The notes beneath the pieces were generated by a model that was not told where the DNA came from, did no database searches, and saw nothing but the letters and a program-made list of their open reading frames with translations. DNA of 64,000 nt. Origin: Lepraria neglecta. Lineage: Eukaryota > Ascomycota > Lecanoromycetes > Lecanorales > Stereocaulaceae. Positions 54,533-64,000 of the stretch are shown one piece after another; position 1 is the stretch's first letter, and each line of letters starts with the position of its first letter. The DNA lies in contig CM065653.1 in NCBI GenBank assembly GCA_033220425.1, positions 496,001-560,000 on the forward strand, given 5' to 3'. The position numbers and the translations under genes are program-made.

Positions 54533-56404
54533 TCTTGTATTGATTATGTAGCACTCTTTATTGACGCAGGAATTATTGAAGGAGGGGGGGCCGGGGGGGG
54601 AGGGACGTCGAAGATGGATGTAGAAAGAAGGATGTCTTGTTTATATGTGCGTGATTTTATAGCTCATCAGGATTGCTATAGCATAGGATGTTAGGGCTTG
54701 TACGCAGAGTGAGAGAGGTGATAGTATTGATGCCTTAGAATTATAATGACGCAGGAGTCTTTTCCGATGGGGGTGTTAGATTGACCCCGAATATAACCCA
54801 TAGCGACCCCTGCGCCCTCCTTTACAACCCCTAGCTACCGTCCTTGCATCTGACACAAGATGACATACTGTGGGAGTCGCCTAGAACGCAGAGGGTTGAC
54901 AACTCATCAGTTGAGCCGGAGAGGGCCGAGACACCCTAGTGCAATGCAGGAGCAGGCGCAATTTTCAAACGACTGAAGATAAAAGTGTTCTTTACAGCAG
55001 GTTACTTGCTCATCGAGATGTGATTGCATTGTGCATTGCAGACTTCTACGCTTGGTTAGATCGCAACCAACCATCATGCAATCATCTCAGCTGCCGCGAC
55101 TTGCTTACTGAGCATATGCCGATCCTGTCCCGTCAGATTATAGTGTCTGCCCGTTTCTTCCTGGACGTTGGGGGCCGTGTTCCAATATCTCACATTAATT
55201 GGCTCTTGGTCGCTATATAGGTTTCAGTTACTAAGATTTTTGATAGGGTTATCATTCATTAAGCGAGGAAAATGGTCTAAGTTTTTTTTCTTAAACTGCA
55301 ACTGCTTTGCTTTGTAGTTGCAGTAGAAATAAAACACTGCCTGCCCGTTTTATTTCTTCATTATTTATTTTTTGTTTTGAAAAATTGGAAATATTTGAAT
55401 TCAGCTGATCGCTCTTGCGCAGAGAACTGAAGCACGGGTAGTAAGTACGGAGCATTGTGTTCACTTCCTAATTGGGGTGGCACGATTTAGTTAAACCCAC
55501 ATCTTTATACAGCTAAATTTGATACATCCCCATGCTTAGCCGTCCACTACTGCCAATTTGAGCTTCCCCGCTTCGCATGCTAGACCGTTGAACCTCTCGG
55601 TGCCCGTTGAAGATTTGCCGGCGGACATAGTTATGCATGATGAATATATCGATATCCGGGTCCTGGACATACGCGCACTATATTTAAACTCCCCTCATAG
55701 AGCAAAGATTGACAGGCCTGAGCTAATGAGCTTGGGAAGCGTCTTGCATGTCACAAATGTCAGTATGCAATGTAATCTGCAGATCCGAAATTTCGAGAAT
55801 CATAGCCAGATACGGCAGAAATAACAGGGGTAGAAAGTGGTCCTGGTGTAAACTTACCGCTTCTAAGGGGGAAAATGGGAGCTTTTTCAAAGAAAGAATG
55901 CAAGCACTATATACAAGCTTCTATAGATTAACTAGACTCGTTGTTTACAGTACATAGAAATACCTCACGGCAGGATAGTCTCAAGTAACTGCCTATTATA
56001 GACTTTGCGCAGCCATTACCTCGGGTAGCGCGGCAGAGCGTATCCGATAGTCTGAATATCTTTTATAATTGATTATTATCAATCCAGAGACTGCCATTAT
56101 CACACATACACCACGGTTGATAGACCTCTTGCGCGCGCAGCTGCAAGGCGCTTACTTCCTCAGACCTATTAACACATTTACATTGACACATAGTATTAGC
56201 GTTACCTCTTTGTGATTGGCAGTGCATTTGTTATAGTAAGTGGTGGTTGGGTGGTAAAGTAGGATTGAGGTGGTGAGCTAGCTAGGAGGGTGCCTCTGAG
56301 GGCCTATATAGGGTCCTAGGACGCTAGCATGCTAGCGCCATGCCAGTATCCAGGTCACGCGTACAGCGTACCCGTGACAGCATTGTGACATTCAAAAATT
56401 GGTA
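54533..56404. other. Intergenic between the esterase and the PKS
   Basis: No gene is supported over 1.9 kb. Short frames (54939-55220, 55558-55824) lack motifs. A G-rich tract with two runs of eight or more G is at 54582-54603, and AT-rich poly-T and poly-A runs occur near 55280-55390. Confidence 0.4.
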
Positions 56405-59400
56405 TTAAAAAACATGCGAACTAATGAAGTTGTACCCTTTCAGAGCTGCCTTCCAACCGTCCGACTTGGGATCACTGCTCAGGTCACAGATATGCGGAGC
56501 TCCCTCAAGGAGCACCAACTCGGTTTTGATCCCTCTCTCAATCATGGCCTGGTATGTACCCTGGCTCTGCTGCCACGGAATTAGGTCATCGGCCGTGCCG
56601 TGGATGAAGAAGGTTGGCACGTTATAATTGCCCTGACTTATCTGGGCACGCGGACTGACGGCCCTAATAGTGTCGAGCGTGGGTTGCGGAAGCGCGCTCC
56701 AGTCCTCGACGTCCGGGTGCTCGGCTGCGGCCTTCCTGCTGCTGGGCAACCCATTTATGATGACAGGTAGTGTCTGTGCCTTCCAGTTGATGTGCAGCAC
56801 GATGCGGCAGCGCGGGTCGTTCTGGCAGCGCGGATCCGAGATAGGCTCCTCCCACGCTCCCACCATGGCGTAGTTAGTAATGGGCCCTTCCTGGACGCCG
56901 TCGAGGACATCGTACTGCTGGCCCTTGTATGCGGCGCCGATGGGCTGAATCGGGTGTTGCCACCACTCATCCTCGTAGTCGGTAGGGGCGTAGAAGGCGA
57001 GGATTGCCTCCGGGGGACGTAACCCGCGCTGCAGCGCTGTCCAAGCTAATGACATGGCGAGTTGCCCGCCCGATGACCAGCCTACTACCACTACTTTCTC
57101 GCCGTCGATCTGGAGCCCGGACCGTTGAAGTTGAATGAAAGGCAGTTGGTTGCGAGCCCAGGCGAGAGCATCGCACACATCCACCATGGCTCCCTCCCCT
57201 AGGGAGGCCTCAGGGCAAAGCCGATAATCCAAGCTGACCGGCAAGAAGCCCTTCCCAAGCAAGAGACGTGTCTGAGCGGGTCTGATATCCTTTCTGCTGA
57301 ATAACATGTGGCTGCCTCCGTGAATCATCAAAGCTGTATATCGTCAGTGATCAAATCGAACATGAGAACTCGTCACGTACCAACCGGCATTTTCCTGTCT
57401 GGCAGCACTTCACCTTCAACGGGGTAATAGACGTCGGCGTGGATCTCAAGGTCTCCAATCTTCTTGTAAACAACCGTCTCCAGTGCGGCCTTCACCGTCT
57501 TCTCGGGCGCTGCTGTGCCACCGGCTGGAAACGCGGCTACGACACGTACCGTCTTGGACTCAGGTGTGGCGCCGTCGCTCCATGACACCTCCCCAAAGCC
57601 CGCTGCCTTCATTCTACGCTCCCAGTGCTTCTCATCGACCAATGCATGTTCGCGACCATCCTCGAACAGCCACCAGCCTTCGAGCAGGCCGACAACGATG
57701 TCGAGCCAGAACATGTTCTTGGTAATTTCGATCAGCGTCAGAGCCCCGTCGTCACGCAGCATCTGTCGGGTGTGCCTTAGCGACACGTCAAGGTTTCTTG
57801 TAGCGTGGATGCAGTTGGTCGCAATAATGCAGTGGAACGCGCCCAGGTACTCGGGCTTGGGCGGTTTCTCAATATCCAGGACATCAAACGACAAGCCCTC
57901 TGTGCCCTTGAACTGCTTCGCCGCAGCGTTGACGAGCGAAGCGCTCAGATCGGTAATGACGTACTCGAAGTCGATGCCGTAGCTCCTGAGGTAGTTGACG
58001 ATGTACCGAGTCGTGCCCGCTGTTCCAGCACCGATCTCGAGGATGCGGAACTTGCCCCCACCGGTTGCTTTGGTGAAGGCCGTGGTCAAGAAGTCGCCAA
58101 GAACAAGCGTAGGTGTTCGCAGCAGTGGCCAAAACTCGTACATTTCTTCCAGCGTCTTCTTGGTGTCTCGATTGCCGAAGACGACCTGTAGACCCTCCTT
58201 ATCACCGCGCAAGCACGCAGCCATCTCAGACCCGACCGTCCGCACCAGCTTGTTCACGCTGGCGTGCTGCGGATACAGGTCGATCATCTGGAGGTAAATG
58301 GATTCAGCAGGGGTGGATTCAACAGGGACGTCCGTTCGAGTGAAGCTTTTGTCCTTGGATGAGACCTTGGATGAGACAATGAGCCTCCCGTCCCCGAGCA
58401 CGCGGTAGAGTTGACGCACAAGCTGCCTGTGTTTGTCGAGGGCGTTGACCTGAGGCACGGCATCGCCACTTCGAAGCTTTCTCAGGTCGCATCCCAAATC
58501 GGCAAATGCTTCCACGACGTAGGCCAGGACCAGTCGTGCCTGGTGGGGGTATGCTTTTTCCCAAAAGTCGACGGCCTGTGTGGTTTTGGCTAGTTGGTCG
58601 TAATTGAGCCGCGTCTCTTCGAAGGCGCCACGTGCCGAGGTGATGGTAGGTCGATTCGCAGTCTTTGACTCCTCCATTCTCGTCGCTTCTGGGGTGGCCG
58701 TTCCGGATTTGTTTTTAGGTGTACCCATATCCGCAACCCCGGAGTCCGGTGTATTTGTACTGGTTAACTCGCCATCTTCTCCTCCACTAACACCCAGCTG
58801 CTCGTCAACATGGGCTACGAGGGCTCGGATGTTTGGAAAGAACAAGAAGCTTGACAAGTCAATGGTAAGACCCAAGATTGACCGAATGTCGTTGAGCACC
58901 TCGGTAGCCATCAGAGAATCTACTCCAAGGTCCTCCAACGTCAAGTCGTCTCTGAGCTCTTCGAGCGGGACGTCGGTAACATTGGACAAGATCTGAAAGA
59001 CTTCCTTGTGCTTTCCGACAGATTCCCTTGCCCGAGGCGCAACTGGTTGTTCAATGAGATAGGTAGCAGCATCAGCCGGCCTCTCGTCCCTTGCTGGTGC
59101 TTGGATGTTCGCAGACTTGTTGACGCTTTTCAGCATCCGGGCTAGCAAGGTCTGGGATATCTTCGAGAAACGGAAGCCGAATGCAGCCATGACCATCTTC
59201 TTGGTTCTGGCATCGAAGACATATGCATCTGACGCGGCATCAGTCTCACCACCCTCGCTCATGGTCGAATACACGAGCCATTCTCCTGCATCGGGATCAA
59301 AGCCCCCGCCCATTTCGATGTGCTCGATCTTCATGCAGACAAATACGTCTTCCATGCTTGGGTTGTTGAAGTAGTTCACCAGGAACCCGGCGAACTGCAT

Positions 59401-62400
59401 GAAGCTGTCGGTCATAGGGGTGTCGCAGAGGCGTTGATCAGCTGGATCTTCCAGAGCCGGTGTGATCCTAACCTTCCCAGCGGCTTCTAGGCGCACACAA
59501 GCTACTTGTTTGATACCGCGGAAAGGTTCTCCATAGAATACGACGGTATTGAAGGCGCGGTAGACGTGGTTGCCCTGCATCTTTTCGGCGTCGGGGTGGT
59601 TCATCACCTCTTCGTATCGGCGATGGCCTGTTAGAGTCTCAAAGCGCTCGAACTCCCGCGCGGACTGCGCATCATCACGCTTCTTAAGGCAGACCCTGCC
59701 GGTGGAATGTTCGAGGGGTTGTGCCATGTGGACTTCCGTGTCCTGGGTGGTGATGGAGAATGACCATGAAGGACGCGTGTCGTCGAGTTTCTTCAACACG
59801 AGCGAGATCTTCTTGTTGGTACTTTGGCCAATGGGAGATCTCATAAATAGATCATCGACTGTTGGCACATATGTCGTCGCCTGGGTGTCATTTTCAAGGA
59901 GCAGGGCTGCGCGGGCCACGACCTCGAAGTATAGGGACGCCGGGGCAAGAGTCTGTCCGGCCATGACGTGTCCGCCCAACATTTTCTTGAAGCGATCGGC
60001 TTGTGGATCGATCCGGAATACTGCTTCATCCTTGGCCCCATCTTTGAAATTGAGGAAAGTGAGAAGCTCATGGATTTCTTTCGTGTCTTTCACAGCTTCC
60101 GCTTCGGCGTTTTTTATGAGACCTCTTCCTGTGAATCCAAGCCAGTGGCGCGTCTTCTCAAATTGGATGGGAGGCAGGCTGATATACTCGTAGTCTGGTT
60201 TCTGACTTCTGTGGAATGGCCAGTATTGCGTCGCATACCCGCTCTTCCAGATATCAACCGTGATATCGGTGAGTGAGTCTTGTGCATTAGCCGAAGTGAG
60301 TTGAGGAGAATGGAATGCATGCCCCTGCGAATCTGCCACGGAGAGCTTGACGAGCTGTATGACTGAGGACCCACGACCCGCCTCGATCCATGTGCACTGT
60401 GAGAACTTCGTGGTGAGCCTTTCTATCGCTCGTTGGAAGAATACCGGCCGTCTCGTGTGCTCTGAAACCATCCTGAAGTCAGGTTCGGTGTTGCTTACGA
60501 GCTCATCAGTTGTCTCGAGGTGGATGTCTGGATGTCTCCATTCCAATTGCATGGCTAAAGAGGCGAGATGCGGCAGCATCGGCTCGGTGAACTGGGAGTG
60601 GAACCCATTGGTGACGTTGAGTTTCTTGGTGCGGACTGAATTCCGAAGATGTGGCGTGTTTGCAACAACATGCTGCAAGAATTCGATCGCCTCGGAAGAG
60701 CCCACGACAACATGGCTCTCGGGGCCGTTGTGACATGCGATCTCGGCATAGAGGCCTCTGCGCTCAGAGTTCAGGGGCCGAAGGATTTCGTCAACGGTCG
60801 TGCGGTCAGCTTGCAAGAACAGCATGGAACCTGGCTCAGGGCCCCAGTACTTCTGCATAAGTGACGCTCTCCCGGAAACCAATTTCAGCGCGTCAGGGAG
60901 TGAAAGCGCGCCAGAGATGCACAATGCTGTGAACTGACCAAAACTGTGGCCAACGACTGCGCTGACCTTGAGCCCGCAATCTATCCAGGTCTTGGCGGAA
61001 GCATACTGGACGGCAAAAAGGGCCGAGTGTAGAGTTATCAGGTTTCGGAGCGGCTTCGACTTAAATACAGAGGGGTAGAAGCTCTCTAGCCCAGCGGAGA
61101 TTAGAAGATTGTTGACAGAATCAAGGTGTTTACGGAACACCTTCGAGGACCGGTAGACGTCTTCCGAAAGGCCGATGAAGTCGCTTTCCTGGCCTCCGAA
61201 CACGAACACTACAGGCTTGTGCTCTTGGGATGGGCTTATTACCCCTGAGCCAGCTGCCGCCGCTTCAAGCTTGGCCTCAAGATCCCGAACACTGCTCACG
61301 GCTGTGGCAAGGACATGAGGCAGCGAGTGGTTGGCCCTATCAGCAAGATTGAAAACTAATGATGCAAGAATATTCGAGCGAGCTTCTGCCTTGGCGTCTT
61401 TCAGCCAAGATAGCAGCTTCTTGCTGTACTGGGAGAGACTGTTGAGGGACCCAGCTGAGATGAAGAGTGGATACTTCGAAAGCTGCACAGGAGCTGGTGG
61501 GGTGTTGTAAGATGGCTTCTGGCGAAGCATCACGGCTGAATTACTGCCGGCTGCACCGTAGCTATTGACACACGCCAAAAGAAAGGGAGCCTGCCATGGT
61601 ATGATGTCCCGAGAGATAGACATCTGCTCCTGGTCGAAAGCTGGGAGCTTGGGGTTCACAGATTTGTGGCTCGCTTGTGCCGTTATTTTTTGATGTCTCA
61701 TCATCAGTAGAACTTTGATGAGACCGGCGATCCCGGCAGTGGCCTCAGTGTGGCCGATATTACCCTTAATGGAGCCGAAATGGAGAAGATAATCTCTTTG
61801 AGGCCCACCGAAAGCGTCGCGGATACTGCGGACCTCGATGGGATCGCCAACACCGGCTATATGGAAACGTCAGTCATTAGGAACAAAGCGCGGGTATTCC
61901 TTTCAAAGGGGGCACGAGATCATGAAGCTTGCGGCTTGGGCCTTTTGAGAGACACTCTTTGGCTCAGGTGTCCGAATTTAAGCAAAATAGGGAACAAAAA
62001 GGTTAAGATACTCACTTCCGGTTCCATGGGCTTCAACGTATGATACAGACTCTGGTTCCACGCCACTGAGCTTCATTACCTTTTGGTAAAGTTCGACTTG
62101 GGAGCCCGAATGTGGGGCCGTAATATGGCTGAAGTTGCGGTTCTGGTTGGCAGCAGACCCAACAACGACGCCGAGGATATTGTCGTTATCTTTAATAGCA
62201 TCCAAGAGCGGCTTGAGAACGACCACCGCTACGGCTTCGCCGCGGCAGTAGCCATCGGCGTCAGCGTCAAAAGGCTTACATTGCCCTGATGGGCTGAGGA
62301 AGCCGGCGGCGGAGAGGTTTTGATAGTCAAAGGGACTCGTGATCACGTTGGTGCCGCCAGCGATGGCCCGAGAACATTCGCCAGACCATATTGCTCGACA

Positions 62401-64000
62401 GGCCGTGTTAATAGCGACAAGAGACGATGAGCAAGCGGTATCGATGGTCAAAGATGGACCCGTCCACCCGAAGTAGTGGCTCATAGCGCCGCTGATGTAA
62501 CATCTTGAAGTTCCAACTGTGGCGTACGCCGTGGCGGGATGACACGAGACGTTGTCGTAGTAGTTGTTCATGACGGCACCGATATAGCAGCCATAATCGA
62601 GTGGTTCTTCTGAGATCGTCGAGGCGCCGAAATAGCCCGCCGACTCCAATGCCTCGTATACAACTTCAAGTAAGATCCTCTGTTGTGGATCCCAGGCAAG
62701 AGCTTCGCGAGATGGTTTTTTGAAGAATTTGTGATCGAAGGCCTCTGGATCCTTCAGAAAGTTACCCCACCACTTTGTGTTTGCGTGGTCTCCGGTTTGG
62801 GGCAGTCCAAGGCGTTCAACGGGCGCAGGCTCGACCATTGTCTTGCCCTCCATGATCAGATCCCAAAGCTCATCGACCGAGTCGGCACCTGGGAACCTGC
62901 CAGCCATACCGACGATGGCAATGGAATGGGAAGGGTATTGAGACAGGTCATTGGAGTTGTCAATACGGTGAACCCCGTTAAAATGACCGTTCACGTGACC
63001 GTCGGTGAGGCCTTCCCCTAGCTTCGGTTTCGACCCTTCAAGATTGCCTAGAGCAAGTATGCGGAGGCTTGGATTCCGTACCAGGGACGCTGGAATACAA
63101 TTACCCAATCCGGCAAATGCAATAGTCTGGTTGGACTTGGGTAACTGTTGGATGGAAGACCTCAGCGTTGCGTACCAGTCTGCGACGTTCACCAGAGTAT
63201 TCTCCAGGGCAAGCCGAGTCAATGAGCCCCCGGAAATAATCTCACCGTTAGCGGTGTCGCGGATTAGAACTTGCAGTTCCTTCGTATCTAGAAACTGTAG
63301 CCCCTTAGAGAGCAAGACCAGCTTCGTAAGCTTGTCTACTGCACGTGAGTGGTTGGGTGTGTGGAAACGACCGTAGACATGGACAGCTTTAGTACGCAGG
63401 TTCTTCTCGCGAGCTTTCGCAGTCAGGCCATCTAGATCAGCGGCTCTAATGGTGACAGTCACACTCGCATCGTCGTTGACGCTGGAAATGTATGCCTAGT
63501 GGAAGTGGTTAGAGCCCAGCCCACGAGTATTTTCTAAAAGGGGGAATAGTGGTGCACGTGACTCACGTTAGGAATCGACCGAATGATCTTGGCGACCTCG
63601 GCCTTATCGTTAGCGTTTCCTTCCCTCCACCGGATAGCAACAGCCATGTACTCTGTGGCCACCGGGGCATATGCGCCATCTTGGTCGACGTAGGCCCCAA
63701 TGCACACGGCAAGACGAAGCGCAATAGCAGCAGAAGCACCGAGGTCAACTTCGCTCCCTGAGCTAGCCACAGCAACGGCGCTAAGAAAGCCAACGCAGAA
63801 GCCCTGGATTCCCCCCCAGCCTTGACGCTGTTAAGGACCTTGCGATGCGAGTCTTTGCCGAGTTGGTCAAGGTAGCGGGTGTACTGGGTGATTTGTAGTA
63901 GGACGGTGACAGCAAGAGCATGATGGTTAGGTGAATTGCTCTGTTGGTGAGGGAAGGGACCGCCGTCCTTGACCCACTGCTTCAGATGACCAAGATACTT
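56405..64000 (-). CDS. Non-reducing polyketide synthase, SAT-KS-AT-PT-ACP-CMeT-TE (5' partial)
   Basis: Exons on the minus strand: from beyond 64000 to 63567, 63495-62016, 61856-57381 and 57333-56405; the introns (71, 159 and 47 nt) have GT-AG ends and keep the frame. Domains in order: SAT with GFCVG (about 63.80 kb) and a GRFH segment; KS with TACSSS (about 62.43 kb) and HGTGT spanning an intron; AT with GHSFG (about 60.95 kb); PT with GGHVMAGQ (59.97 kb); one ACP with GVDSL (58.92 kb); a C-methyltransferase with LEIGAGTAGTT (58.03 kb); and a terminal hydrolase with GWSSGG (57.07 kb), Asp in HGTADD (56.59 kb) and His in GAPHICD (56.49 kb). The linker after CMeT, LDYRLCPE and SRKDIRPAQTR are typical of the clade that makes methylated orsellinic acids. 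The N-terminal SAT start lies outside. A frame break at seven G (63811-63817) is treated separately. Confidence 0.9.
63811..63817 (-). other. Homopolymer frame break in the SAT domain
   Basis: On the coding strand seven G separate the frame ...HRKVLNSVKA from the frame G-I-Q-GFCVG. Neither frame continues across, and no intron fits. A run of five or eight G would join them. Confidence 0.75.

Noticed and set aside
1-64000. tRNA, rRNA or CRISPR
   Set aside because: Scanning by eye for TTCGA-type arms, conserved rRNA blocks and spaced repeats gave nothing convincing; a tRNAscan run would be decisive.

Overview
The window is from a filamentous ascomycete (Pezizomycotina). The evidence is short GT-AG introns of about 45-160 nt, a Zn2Cys6 regulator, a non-reducing polyketide synthase, DUF3435, Fot1/pogo and Plavaka-type mobile elements, and a long AT-rich block whose damage looks like repeat-induced point mutation (RIP): TpA excess, CAG and TGG codons turned to TAG, CpA depleted. 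I cannot name the species. No tRNA, rRNA or CRISPR was recognised.

Layout. 1-3.3 kb: sequence of ordinary composition with one weak hypothetical gene. 3.6-25.4 kb: a nested transposon graveyard. The outer element is a tyrosine-recombinase retroelement of PAT/Ngaro type with split direct repeats (A1 at 3599; B1-A2-B2 at 24888-25402). Its first coding region is split by a 17.2-kb DNA element (3959-21177) with 19-bp terminal inverted repeats. That element carries a Plavaka-like transposase relic, two diverged SNF2 helicase relics, unknown relics, and repeated clusters of a TCCGACTCGG-like motif. 26-28.3 kb: a three-exon gene with a fungal STAND-type N-terminal domain and ankyrin repeats. 28.8-31.3 kb: minisatellites, a long hairpin and a short MADS-box protein. 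31.6-32.6 kb: a GIY-YIG nuclease-like gene. 33.3-35.4 kb: a RIP-inactivated Fot1/pogo element. 36-43 kb: ordinary genes for an AIM6-like phosphodiesterase, a secreted small protein, a DUF3632-like protein and an RNase T1/F1-type secreted ribonuclease. 43-47.1 kb: a truncated second copy of the GIY-YIG gene and two DUF3435 (Starship-captain-like) relics, all on the minus strand. 48.4-64 kb: a secondary-metabolite locus.

The metabolite locus holds an MFS transporter divergent from a Zn2Cys6 regulator (the shared promoter has a 28-bp motif twice), a type-B carboxylesterase-like protein, and an NR-PKS with order SAT-KS-AT-PT-ACP-CMeT-TE that runs off the right edge. This order is that of the clade making C-methylated orsellinic-type acids (the 3,5-dimethylorsellinic acid synthases and MpaC), so a C-methylated aromatic polyketide is the likely product. 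As printed, the SAT reading frame is broken at a run of seven G just before its GFCVG active site, which is either a sequence error or a real lesion.
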